Origin: Hyphomonas sp. 34-62-18
Lineage (GTDB): Bacteria; Pseudomonadota; Alphaproteobacteria; Caulobacterales; Hyphomonadaceae
Length of the DNA stretch: 44,754 nucleotides
Assembly (NCBI RefSeq): GCF_002282565.1
Contig: NZ_NCJT01000022.1
Span: 1 to 44,754, forward strand
Direction: 5' to 3'
Shown here: positions 25,807 through 33,890 of the stretch, piece after piece
Layout of the letters: each line of letters starts with the position of its first letter
Numbering within the stretch: the stretch's first letter is position 1
Notes under the pieces: model-generated
Seen by the model: only the letters and a program-made list of their open reading frames with translations
What the model was told of the DNA's origin: nothing
Database searches by the model: none
Program-made: the position numbers and the translations under genes

Positions 25807-26418
25807 CTACCGATACTGGATGCGGCTGTCTGTCTCGAGCAGCTTCAGCGCCTCGAAATCCGGCTGGGCCGGCGGCGGGCAGCCGAGTGCCTGGCCATAG
25901 CCTTTCAGATACGCCCGCCGCTGCGCGCCGATCTTGAAGGCCTGATTGTATTTCTTCTCATGGCTCTGCGCGCCCGTGGCCTGGCGCACAAGTCCGCGGA
26001 AAGGTATCCACCCGGTCGACACATTGCGCACCGTATCGAGCGCGGCATCGGCGGCCTCATCGGCCAGCACTTCGCTGTTCAGCCGCTCGTCCGGCGCCCC
26101 GCTGTCCCAGTCGCTGCCCAGCACAGCGTCCAGCTCGGCCACATCCAGGGTAATGCCGGCGCAGGTCATCTCCTCCGGCGGGCCATAAGGCGAAGTCATC
26201 CCCGCCAGAAGCTGTGGAATTTCCCGGCGGCGCAGGTTGAAGTCGTCCAGCGGGGCAGAGGCAGCGCTGGCCAGCCCGTCGCGCGTTTGAGACGCCGCCC
26301 CACTCGCCACAGAGCCGATATCCCGGCTCATCCCGCCATTTTCAGCCGTATTTTGCCCCCCGCTCGCGCAGGCAGAGAGCATCAGGGCGGCCAGAACGGG
26401 CAGTGCAAAGTGTCGCAT
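25807..26418 (-). CDS. Lipoprotein of unknown function
   Basis: 203 residues with a clear lipoprotein signal: a hydrophobic leader ending LMLSAC (Cys 17), then a Ser/Ala/Gly-rich linker to about residue 55. The mature domain has two cysteines (MTCAGI, GCPPP) that could pair in the periplasm, and the segment TGWIPFRGLVRQATGA. I do not recognise a domain. It is convergent with tgt, with an 11-bp gap. The gene is preceded by the tRNA-Lys region on the other strand. Confidence 0.75.
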   Translation of the reverse strand: MRHFALPVLAALMLSACASGGQNTAENGGMSRDIGSVASGAASQTRDGLASAASAPLDDFNLRRREIPQLLAGMTSPYGPPEEMTCAGITLDVAELDAVLGSDWDSGAPDERLNSEVLADEAADAALDTVRNVSTGWIPFRGLVRQATGAQSHEKKYNQAFKIGAQRRAYLKGYGQALGCPPPAQPDFEALKLLETDSRIQYR

Positions 26419-26474
26419 TCACCGATCAGATGTGAAAAATATGGCCACATCAAGCCTCGGCGTGCAGGGAAGTG

Positions 26475-26503
26475 TTGACCGGCCCCGACTCCCGGCCTAA
26501 ATG
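26475..26503 (+). promoter_or_regulatory. Putative promoter for tRNA-Lys
   Basis: TTGACC (26475-26480), a 17-bp GC-rich spacer and TAAATG (26498-26503) lie 30 bp before the tRNA gene. The -10 is weak; the call rests mainly on position. Confidence 0.35.
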
Positions 26504-26532
26504 GCCGCTTCGGTCTTTCGAGGCCGCCGGTC

Positions 26533-26608
26533 GTGCCCATAGCTCAGCTGGTAGAGCAACTGACTTTTAATCAGTAGGTCACAGGTTCGAACCCTGTTGG
26601 GCACACCA
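26533..26608 (+). tRNA. tRNA-Lys, anticodon UUU
   Basis: A 76-base cloverleaf with an encoded CCA end. The acceptor stem GTGCCCA pairs fully with TGGGCAC, the D arm holds AGCTCAGCTGGTAGAGC, the anticodon stem is ACTGA/TCAGT with loop CTTTTAA (anticodon TTT at 26566-26568), and the T arm contains GGTTCGAACCC. The discriminator base is A. Confidence 0.97.
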
Positions 26609-26667
26609 TCTTATCAATCGGATGAGCGCCTGGCGCAGACGGGCGCTTGCCGATGGCGCTTCACCTT

Positions 26668-27897
26668 TCACCTCAGCGCAAACAGGCCCGCATCCGGGTC
26701 CCTCCCGCCGTCTATGGCGGTGGCAACGATCTGCGCGGCAATCATGGAAAAGGTGATGCCGTTGCCGCCAAATCCCATGACAGCATAAACCCGCTCATGG
26801 CCCTCCACGCGGTCGATGATCGGAAGGCCGTCATCGGTGACGCTGAAGGGCGCCGCCCAGCGGAAGTCCGGCTTGCCAACCGGCACGCCAGTTAACGCCT
26901 CAAGCTTTGAGGCGATCTCCCGCGCCTTGCGCCGGAGCACAGAGGGCCGCGTGTTCTTGTCGGACGTTTCCTCATCTTCCCCGCCCGCTATGAGGCGGCC
27001 ACTCGGATCGGCTCTGAAATAGAGGTAGGGGTCAGACGCTTCCCATACGATCGTATCCCGCATCCATTCGGGCATGTCGCTGATTTCCCGGGTCGCAATG
27101 GCCCAGGTGGAGGTCATCCTGTGCAGAGGGTTCTGCATCTTTTCGAGGAACTCATATCCTGTGCAGAACACGGCATGTTCCGCTGTCAGTACACGGCCAT
27201 CTGCCGTGGCCAGCGCCACCCCGGAAGGCAATTCGGCAAAATCGCTTACCTCGACGGGCGCCGCTATGATGGCGCCGCGTTTCTGCGCGGCGCGAAGCAG
27301 GCCAGCGGCCAATTGCGCGGGATTGGCGCTGGCAGAGTCGTGGGAAAGGATCGCGCCATCCCGCGCCATACCATAGGTTTCCAATAGTCTGGCTGGCCCC
27401 AGAAATTCTGCCCGGATACCAATTCTGCGGCGCGCGGCCGCCTCTGCCTCCAGCGCTTTGCCATCCATCTGGTCGCCCGCGAGATAGAGGGCAGGTTTGG
27501 CTTCCATCCGGCAGCTGATCTTCAGATCGGTGGTAAGGTCGATAAGGTCCGCAACAGCCTTGACGGACCGGCGCCAGGCCGCGTTGGCCGCGCGCGGGGA
27601 CATCTGCTTTCGAAGATCTGTCAGCGGAACATCAATCTCGTGCTGGATCATGGCCGTAGACGCCGGCGTGGACCCCACCACGGGGGCGCGCCGGTCGAGC
27701 ACAAGCACGCTCTTTCCCGCGCGCGTCAGGGCTTCGGCCAGCAGCGCGCCGCTTATCCCGGCGCCGACGATGATGACATCACAGCCCGCTTGCCCGGCAT
27801 CCGCGCGGTAATTCACCTTCCCGCCAGGAAGGCTCATCCAGAACGGCTCGCCCGTTCTCAGATCATCCTTCCGCGTGTTTTTGCCAGCGCGCGTCAT
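26668..27897 (-). CDS. FAD-dependent oxidoreductase, DAO/glycine-oxidase-like
   Basis: About 409 residues from ATG 27897; an upstream TTG at 27933 is also in frame. The FAD-binding dinucleotide motif VIIVGAGISGALLAEAL lies near residues 40-56, followed by LDRR. The C-terminal signature VYAVMGFGGNGITFS is typical of the D-amino-acid oxidase-like (DAO) superfamily. The region before the Rossmann motif (TGEPFW) resembles gamma-glutamylputrescine oxidase-type proteins. The substrate is probably an amine, but this is not certain. It is divergent from an ECF41-controlled operon, and ECF41 regulons are known to include oxidoreductases. Confidence 0.83.
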   Translation of the reverse strand: MTRAGKNTRKDDLRTGEPFWMSLPGGKVNYRADAGQAGCDVIIVGAGISGALLAEALTRAGKSVLVLDRRAPVVGSTPASTAMIQHEIDVPLTDLRKQMSPRAANAAWRRSVKAVADLIDLTTDLKISCRMEAKPALYLAGDQMDGKALEAEAAARRRIGIRAEFLGPARLLETYGMARDGAILSHDSASANPAQLAAGLLRAAQKRGAIIAAPVEVSDFAELPSGVALATADGRVLTAEHAVFCTGYEFLEKMQNPLHRMTSTWAIATREISDMPEWMRDTIVWEASDPYLYFRADPSGRLIAGGEDEETSDKNTRPSVLRRKAREIASKLEALTGVPVGKPDFRWAAPFSVTDDGLPIIDRVEGHERVYAVMGFGGNGITFSMIAAQIVATAIDGGRDPDAGLFALR

Positions 27898-28118
27898 TGG
27901 CAGGGGCCCGCCGCTTTGCCACCATCCGTCCAATTCAAGCCGCCTGGCATCACTCTACCTTTTTACCTTTTTCTTTCGATCCCAGGGCTGAATGCTGCTG
28001 CCGGGTTTCACACAGCAACCTAACGTGGCTCACCCGGCTAGGTTCCCTTGAAGGGCCCCCGCGCCGCTGGGCTGACCTTCCTCAACCCGCTTCAAGTCCA
28101 ATAAAACTTCCCCGCAGA

Positions 28119-28145
28119 TGTCACACCCGGCCAGGCTCGTTCGTC
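28119..28145 (+). promoter_or_regulatory. ECF41-type sigma factor promoter
   Basis: TGTCACA (28119-28125), exactly 16 bases, then CGTC (28142-28145). This equals the target consensus reported for ECF41 sigma factors, and an ECF41 gene is the second gene downstream, so autoregulation is expected. The transcript would start near 28152, so the CMD gene must start after that; I use ATG 28186. Confidence 0.82.
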
Positions 28146-28185
28146 ATTGGGGCATACGTGCATGGTGCACGTGATGGAGATGACA

Positions 28186-28653
28186 ATGACCCACCCCCGC
28201 CTGACGAACCCATTCAAACACGCGCCGGAAGGCATCAAGGCCATGGTTGCCCTGGAAGAAAGCTTCAAAACGAGCGGCCTGGAACACAGCCTTATTGAGC
28301 TCGTGAAACTGCGGGCCTCACAAATCAATGGCTGTGCCTACTGCCTGCACGTGCATGCCACCGATGCCCGTAAGGCCGGCGAAACCGAGACCAGAATCTA
28401 TCTGCTCAATGCTTGGCGCGAATCCACCCTCTACTCGGCCCGCGAGAGAGCGGCTCTGGCCTGGACCGAGGCCCTCACGCGAGTTGCAGACACCGGCGCT
28501 CCCGATGCAGATTATGATCTCCTGAAAGCTGAATTCAGCGAGGCCGAACAGATGCAGCTGTCGCTTCTTATCTGCGCCATAAATGTTTGGAACCGCCTCC
28601 AGGTGGGCTTCCGCGCGATCCATGTGAACGAGCATACGCATGCCAGCGCATGA
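28186..28653 (+). CDS. AhpD-like carboxymuconolactone decarboxylase family protein
   Basis: 155 residues from ATG 28186, chosen because GGAG lies 6 bases upstream and the sigma promoter excludes the earlier TTG. The AhpD-type redox motif is C50-AY-C53 followed by His57 (NGCAYCLHVH), as in peroxidase-like members of the carboxymuconolactone decarboxylase family. These proteins generally handle peroxides via the cysteine pair. The gene overlaps the sigma-factor gene by 14 bases. This pairing is the classical ECF41 arrangement, in which the CMD gene is the target of the sigma factor. Confidence 0.92.
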   Translation: MTHPRLTNPFKHAPEGIKAMVALEESFKTSGLEHSLIELVKLRASQINGCAYCLHVHATDARKAGETETRIYLLNAWRESTLYSARERAALAWTEALTRVADTGAPDADYDLLKAEFSEAEQMQLSLLICAINVWNRLQVGFRAIHVNEHTHASA

Positions 28654-29521
28654 ACCAGATGCGCAGGTTTTCGAGGCGCAGCGGCCAAGGCTGCTGCGTC
28701 TTGCCTACCGCATGCTCGGGTCTTTCGCTGAGGCTGAGGATGTGGTGCAGGACGCTTGGCTGCGCATGCAGAGGTCTGATGATCTGATCGAGGTGCCTGC
28801 GGCCTGGCTGACACGCGTCACAACCCGCCTTTGTCTCGACCGGCTACGGTCTGCCCGCGCGCAGCGGGAAACCTATATTGGCCCCTGGTTACCAGAACCG
28901 ATCATCGAAGAAGAGCCCGGCATCGATACCGATGAGTTGACCTTTGCCCTCATGATGGCTCTTGAAAGGCTCTCGCCGCTCGAACGGGCCGCCTTCCTGC
29001 TGCATGATGTTTTTGGCGTCACGCTCGCGGAAATTGCCGAAACCCTGGGGCGCGACGCGGCCGCCGTCCGTCAGCTGGCGGCCCGCGCCCGCAAGCATGT
29101 GGAAGCGGGGCGGACACGCTATCCGGTGGACCGGGCCGAAGCTGATCGCATTGCCCGTGCATTTTTCGCCGCTTCAACGACGGGAGATATCGGCGCGCTG
29201 CGGGCGATGCTGGCGGAGGATGTGGTGCTTCATTCTGATGGCGGGGGCCGCGTCATTGCGTTCCGAAATCCGATCCAGGGTCTGCAACGTGTATTGCGAC
29301 TGTTTGCCGGTGTGAGCCGCAAAAACAGGTATTCAGCGAAACTCATCCGCTCGCTCACCATCGATGGTCTGCCGGGCTATATCAGCCGGGACCGCGGTGA
29401 CGTTCTGCAGGCAACCAAGCTGGACATCGCCGATGGAAAGGTGCGGGCCATCTACATCATGCGCAATCCGGAAAAGCTCGGCCATGTTGTTGGCGCGCTC
29501 GGAATCTCCGGGGAAGCCTAG
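28640..29521 (+). CDS. ECF41-family RNA polymerase sigma factor
   Basis: 293 residues. Sigma region 2 is residues 10-80 (LLRLAYRMLGSFAEAEDVVQDAWLR), region 4 about 105-155 (RLSPLERAAFLLHDVFGVTLAEIAETLG). A C-terminal SnoaL/NTF2-like domain follows from about residue 170. It carries DGGGR near residue 200 and NPEKL near the end, matching the DGGGK and NPDKL motifs described for ECF41. In this family the extra domain tunes activity in place of an anti-sigma factor, and none is encoded nearby. It overlaps the CMD gene, so translation is probably coupled. Confidence 0.93.
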   Translation: MPAHEPDAQVFEAQRPRLLRLAYRMLGSFAEAEDVVQDAWLRMQRSDDLIEVPAAWLTRVTTRLCLDRLRSARAQRETYIGPWLPEPIIEEEPGIDTDELTFALMMALERLSPLERAAFLLHDVFGVTLAEIAETLGRDAAAVRQLAARARKHVEAGRTRYPVDRAEADRIARAFFAASTTGDIGALRAMLAEDVVLHSDGGGRVIAFRNPIQGLQRVLRLFAGVSRKNRYSAKLIRSLTIDGLPGYISRDRGDVLQATKLDIADGKVRAIYIMRNPEKLGHVVGALGISGEA

Positions 29522-29613
29522 CGCCCCGATATGTCCTCTGCGATGAGATTGCTCTGACGTTTGCGCCGGTTTTGCAACGAAATGTCCCTGTTTTGTCTGC
29601 GTTTTTGGGGCCT

Positions 29614-30789
29614 CTAGAGCCCCAGCACCCCCTTCGCAATAATTCCCCGCTGAACCTCATTCGATCCGCCATAGATCGACCCGGCCCGGTTGTTGAGGTA
29701 GCGCGGCATGGCCGTCACCAGCTCTGCCGGGCCGATGGGCGCTGTGTTGGAGAGGGGGTGAACCGCCTCCAGTTGGTGAACGCCCGCATAGAGGCCATTG
29801 GCCATCACGGCGACTTCATCCACCGCCTGCATCAACTCAGTGCGTTGAATCTTAAGCATTGATGCAGCCGGCCCCGGCGGCTTGCCACTCGATACGGCAG
29901 AGAGGATACGCTGCTCTGTGCCCTTGATGGCCTCCAGCCGCGTGTAGAGCTCAGCCGCCCGCCGCATCAGGTCATCATCCCCCAGCGCCGTTACATAGCG
30001 CTGCAGCCGGCCAATCCCGGCCTCGAGACCCGCGGAAGAACCGCCCGAACGCTCGAATTCCAAAAGATATTTTGCCACTGACCAACCATCATTCTCCTCG
30101 CCCAGGCGCCCAGATTTCGGCACCCGCACATCATCAAAGAATACCTGATTAAGCTCATGCTCACCCGCCAGCGTGATGATCGGATCGACCTTGATTCCCG
30201 GTGTTTTCATGTCCAGCAGCAGGAAGGTGATGCCCTTCTGCTGCTTGGCGTCGGGATCGGTCCGCACCAGGCAGAACATCTTGTTGGCGTGATGGGCATG
30301 GGTGGTCCAGATCTTGGTGCCGTTGAGGATGTAGTCATCCCCATCACTCACCGCCCGCAGCTGCAACGACGCCAGATCCGAGCCCGAACCCGGCTCGGAA
30401 TACCCCTGACACCAATAGTCTTCCCCTGAGAGAATGCGCGGCAGGTAATGCGCTTTCTGTTCGGGCGTGCCGTAGCCGATGATGCAGGGGCCGACCATGC
30501 CCAGCCCCATCGGCGCGAGCCCTGGTGCCCCGGCCCGGGCACACTCGCTGGCAAAGATGTAGCGCTGCATCTCGCTCCAGCCGGGACCGCCATATTCCTT
30601 GGGCCAATGGGGGGCGACCCAGCCCCGCTCATGCAGAATGCGTTGCCAGGGCAGCGTGAATTCTGGCTCAATGAAGACGCTGGTGGCCAAACGCCCGGCA
30701 GCGGCGAGTTCAGGGGTCAGCTTGTCCTTGAGGAAGGCTCGCACTTCTTGCTGAAATTCGATATCCTGTGGTGACAGATTTAGGTTCAT
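29614..30789 (-). CDS. Acyl-CoA dehydrogenase
   Basis: 391 residues, normal for the family. N-terminal helical domain (about residues 1-120), middle beta domain with the FAD/substrate block YWCQGYSEPGSGSDLASL and KIWTTHAHHAN, then the C-terminal helices ending in SIYGGSNEVQRGIIAKGVLGL. Acyl-CoA dehydrogenases oxidise acyl-CoA thioesters to enoyl-CoA with FAD. The variant with GGSNEVQR and no obvious adjacent beta-oxidation genes resembles actinobacterial and alphaproteobacterial sterol or branched-acid enzymes, so the substrate is open. It is divergent from a LuxR-type regulator gene 94 bp away. Confidence 0.93.
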   Translation of the reverse strand: MNLNLSPQDIEFQQEVRAFLKDKLTPELAAAGRLATSVFIEPEFTLPWQRILHERGWVAPHWPKEYGGPGWSEMQRYIFASECARAGAPGLAPMGLGMVGPCIIGYGTPEQKAHYLPRILSGEDYWCQGYSEPGSGSDLASLQLRAVSDGDDYILNGTKIWTTHAHHANKMFCLVRTDPDAKQQKGITFLLLDMKTPGIKVDPIITLAGEHELNQVFFDDVRVPKSGRLGEENDGWSVAKYLLEFERSGGSSAGLEAGIGRLQRYVTALGDDDLMRRAAELYTRLEAIKGTEQRILSAVSSGKPPGPAASMLKIQRTELMQAVDEVAVMANGLYAGVHQLEAVHPLSNTAPIGPAELVTAMPRYLNNRAGSIYGGSNEVQRGIIAKGVLGL

Positions 30790-30883
30790 TGCGTCGCCTC
30801 CCGGCTTTTATCTTCAGCTTTTCCAAAGTTGGAGCAAGCGGGCCAGCGCGAGGCAAGCTGACGGAATTGATAGGGCCGCTTTT

Positions 30884-31648
30884 ATGGATAGCGATGCGCG
30901 GGGACCGGCGTTCGGCGAGGTCATGCGTCTGGCACGCGAGATTGACCAGGCCGGGCGGGACATCGGCCTTCCCTATGTCGCTGTCAGCGCCGACATTTCC
31001 GACCCTTCGCCCGTTGTGGGCGATGATGGCCGTCCCTTGGCGGAGACCGTTTTCCGGTGGGTGGACCCCAACCTGGCCTATTGGAAAGACAGAGCCTTCG
31101 CATTGCGGGCAGGGATCATCCGTGTGGTGCGTGTCTGCGGCGAACCTTTCTATTATCAACAGGGCAAGATGCACAGCTGGCGGCAGGTGCGCGCACTGGA
31201 GGCAGTGAACCAGCGTATCGATCCGGAGGCGTATGGATCTTACGGGGTGCAGGGGGCGGTCATTGCGCCGATCCATTCGCCGATGGGCGTGATCGGTGCA
31301 ATCGTCTGGGCGACAGATGATCCGCTGGCGGACATTTCTGAAATTTTCAACAAGCATGGCGCGAGGCTCTACCTTTTGGCGCTGCGATTCCTCTCAGTCT
31401 ACCGGGACGCTGTTTTACCGCCGGCAGAGACGGAGTTGGTAGAGTTCACCCGCCGGGAAGCCCAGTGCCTGAAATGGGCGGCCGCAGGGAAGACGGACGC
31501 TGAAATCGCCACCATCATGGGCGTTTCGGCGCCTACCGTGCGCTTTCACATGACCAATGCCAGCCGGAAACTCGGCGTATCCGGCCGCTCCCAGACGATC
31601 CGTCTGGCAACAACACTCGGCTATATCGGGCAGGGCAGCGGGGGCTGA
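30884..31648 (+). CDS. LuxR-family transcriptional regulator (solo)
   Basis: 254 residues. The C-terminal GerE/LuxR helix-turn-helix spans about 185-245 (TRREAQCLKWAAAGKTDAEIA, VSAPTVRFHMTNASRKLGV). The N-terminal half resembles autoinducer-binding-type domains (WVDPNLAYWKDRAFAL, a pattern shared by many alphaproteobacterial LuxR proteins), but the conserved tryptophan/aspartate set of AHL receptors is not clear. No luxI gene is present. It sits divergently from the acyl-CoA dehydrogenase and may control it (inference). It is convergent with kynureninase, 7 bp apart. Confidence 0.87.
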   Translation: MDSDARGPAFGEVMRLAREIDQAGRDIGLPYVAVSADISDPSPVVGDDGRPLAETVFRWVDPNLAYWKDRAFALRAGIIRVVRVCGEPFYYQQGKMHSWRQVRALEAVNQRIDPEAYGSYGVQGAVIAPIHSPMGVIGAIVWATDDPLADISEIFNKHGARLYLLALRFLSVYRDAVLPPAETELVEFTRREAQCLKWAAAGKTDAEIATIMGVSAPTVRFHMTNASRKLGVSGRSQTIRLATTLGYIGQGSGG

Positions 31649-31655
31649 GCCAAGC

Positions 31656-32876
31656 TTAAGTCACCTTGGAGCGGGCGTGAAACTCTGGCCGGTCCCAGCT
31701 GCCGGATTGCAGAATATCGTGGAGCTGTGCCATGGCCCGCGCGACATCCTCATGGCTGAGAAACAGGGGAGACAGACCGAGCCTTACTGTGTCGGGAGCG
31801 CGGAAATCCGCCATGATGCCATTCGCCGCCAACGCCTGGACGACGGGGTAACCTTCTTTAATTCGTACACTGACATGTCCACCACGTTGGGGTTGCACGC
31901 GGGGTGACATCACTTCCAGACCTGCCGCATCAGCCTCGGCAATGACGATATCGCCCAGCGACCTCGCTTTGGCGCATAGGGCAGCCGGAGACACACCCTC
32001 GAAGGCATCGAGCGCCCCATCCAGCGCGGCAAGGGAGAGAATTGGGGGCGTGCCGCTGGCAAATCGGGCAGTGCCGGCGCGAGGTGTGTAATCCGGCGTG
32101 AAGCTGAAAGGGCTGTCATGGCCCATCCAGCCGGGCAAGGGAGAGGCGAGGCGCGACGCCAGATTGCGCTCGACATACACAAAGGCCGGCGCCCCGGGGC
32201 CGCCATTGAGATATTTGTAGGTGCACCCAGCGGCGAGGCGCGCGCCAGAGGCGCGCAGGGATAAATCCATGACGCCCGTCGCATGGCTCAAATCCCATAC
32301 AATCAGTGTACCGTGTTTTTCTGCCTCCTCTTCGAAGGCATTGATGTCTGTAACTTCCGAAGACCGGTAATTCACCGCGCTGCGGATCAATATGCCGCCC
32401 TGTTTTAAGGCGCCGAAAGCTGATCCTGCCTCCAGGCGCTGGAAAGCGGATCCGAGCTGGCGGGCCATTTCTTCGGCAATGTACTGATCTGTTGGAAATT
32501 CGTCCTCCTCGACCATGATAAGCTTTCGGCGGGCAAGCGGCAGAGCGGCGGCGGCAAGCTTGAACAGGTTGACGGACACGCTATCAGCGATGATCACTTC
32601 ATCCGCATCCACACCGATCAGCGGCGCAATCCTTGCGCCCGCGCGTTCGGCCAGATCGATCCAGCCTGCGCTGTTCCAGCTGCGTACAAGTTCCCGTTGC
32701 CAGGCCTTTTGGGCAGCCGCAATCCGCTCTAGCGCTGAGGCAGGCGGTGGGCCCAGGGAATGCCCAACCAGATAAAGGCAGCCCTCCGGCAGGGAAAAGA
32801 GGGCACGCCGCCCCACCAGGGAGTCGGCCCGGTCGAGGGCCTGCGCGGCGGATAGGGCCTGAGAAAACGAGGTCAT
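31656..32876 (-). CDS. kynU: Kynureninase
   Basis: 406 residues from ATG 32876, which is the start that matches the family; the open frame extends 54 more codons upstream through unrelated sequence. A fold-type I PLP enzyme: LYLVGHSLGPPP, DEFPTDQYIAE, VWDLSHATGVMDL and the PLP lysine in TYKYLNGGPGAPAF. Kynureninase splits kynurenine to anthranilate and alanine in tryptophan breakdown. Other steps are not in the window except a possible formamidase, the divergent hydrolase gene 69 bp upstream. Confidence 0.92.
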   Translation of the reverse strand: MTSFSQALSAAQALDRADSLVGRRALFSLPEGCLYLVGHSLGPPPASALERIAAAQKAWQRELVRSWNSAGWIDLAERAGARIAPLIGVDADEVIIADSVSVNLFKLAAAALPLARRKLIMVEEDEFPTDQYIAEEMARQLGSAFQRLEAGSAFGALKQGGILIRSAVNYRSSEVTDINAFEEEAEKHGTLIVWDLSHATGVMDLSLRASGARLAAGCTYKYLNGGPGAPAFVYVERNLASRLASPLPGWMGHDSPFSFTPDYTPRAGTARFASGTPPILSLAALDGALDAFEGVSPAALCAKARSLGDIVIAEADAAGLEVMSPRVQPQRGGHVSVRIKEGYPVVQALAANGIMADFRAPDTVRLGLSPLFLSHEDVARAMAQLHDILQSGSWDRPEFHARSKVT

Positions 32877-32945
32877 TTCAGATGCTTGCCTGTTTTGAAG
32901 AAGCTGCGACACTAGCTCTGATCGCCTCGGCGGCAAGGAGGACGC

Positions 32946-33890
32946 ATGAGAAGCCATAGGATTTTTGCAGGCATGCTGGCAGTCCTGCTTGGGGCGTGCG
33001 CTCCGGCTGAGGTGACGCCGCCAACAACCCAGGCCCAAGAGGAGGCCGCTGGGCCCCAGCTTATGACGTGGGACGATTTAAACGCCCTTCCACGCCCGTC
33101 AGGCGCGGAGACGATCCAGTGGGGCCCGGGGGCCACCGACATTGCCGATCTCTGGCTGCCCTCAGGGCCGGGGCCACACCCTGTGGCCATTATGGTGCAT
33201 GGTGGCTGCTGGCAGAAATCGATTGCAGATCGTACACTGATGGACTGGATGGCGTCCGGCCTCGCGCAGGAAGGGTGGGCCGTCTGGAACATCGAGTATC
33301 GCGGCGTTGACGAGGCAGGCGGCGGATACCCAGGCACCTTTCTGGACGTGAGCGCCGCAGCAGACGCGTTACGCGGGCAGGCCGACCTCTATGACCTTGA
33401 TCTTTCCCGCGTGACGGGGATTGGCCATTCGGCAGGCGGGCACCTCGTCCTCTGGCTGGCGGCGCGGGGGCAACTACCGGAGGGTAATCTGCTCAAGCCC
33501 ACCGATCCGATTGCCTTTCGCGGTGTTGTGGTCTCCGGCGGATTAGCGGACCTGGAGGCATCCCGCCCGGTAACCCTGCCGAGCTGCCTGGATGCTGTGT
33601 ACGATCAGCTGACAGGGCCTGCGACCAGCGAGCGCCCTGATCCGCTTGCGGAGGTTTCGCCGGCACGCCTTCTGCCGGTGGGTGTACCTTTCGTTAGCGT
33701 GCATGGCGATAGCGACCGGATTGCGCCGCCGGTGCTTGCCGAGCAGCTGGCAGAAAAGGCGCGGGCAGCAGGGGATGACGCTGGCGTTATCATCGTGCCG
33801 GAGACGGGGCATGTGGAGCTGGTAACGCCGGGCACAGAGGCGTTTCGCCAGCAGGCCGCTGCGCTGAAGGCATTTGTCGAACCGGATTAA
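32946..33890 (+). CDS. Alpha/beta hydrolase with lipoprotein signal, kynurenine-formamidase-like
   Basis: 314 residues; AAGGAGGACGC precedes the ATG. The N-terminus has a lipobox, LLGAC (Cys 17). The catalytic set is visible: oxyanion HGGCW near residue 82, nucleophile GHSAGGHL, aspartate in HGDSDRIAPP and histidine in ETGHVELVT. HGG[CY]W plus GHSAGGHL resembles the AFMID-type formylkynurenine formamidases, and the divergent neighbour is kynureninase, so a formamidase role is attractive. A lipidated, periplasmic location would be unusual for that enzyme, so a general esterase is the alternative. Its end overlaps the Mpl-like gene by 4 bases. Confidence 0.8.
   Translation: MRSHRIFAGMLAVLLGACAPAEVTPPTTQAQEEAAGPQLMTWDDLNALPRPSGAETIQWGPGATDIADLWLPSGPGPHPVAIMVHGGCWQKSIADRTLMDWMASGLAQEGWAVWNIEYRGVDEAGGGYPGTFLDVSAAADALRGQADLYDLDLSRVTGIGHSAGGHLVLWLAARGQLPEGNLLKPTDPIAFRGVVVSGGLADLEASRPVTLPSCLDAVYDQLTGPATSERPDPLAEVSPARLLPVGVPFVSVHGDSDRIAPPVLAEQLAEKARAAGDDAGVIIVPETGHVELVTPGTEAFRQQAAALKAFVEPD

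Noticed and set aside
29600..29640. GGGGCCTCTAGAGCCCC palindrome near the acyl-CoA dehydrogenase stop
   Set aside because: Not followed by a T-run in either direction (the T-run precedes it on the plus strand), so not called a terminator.
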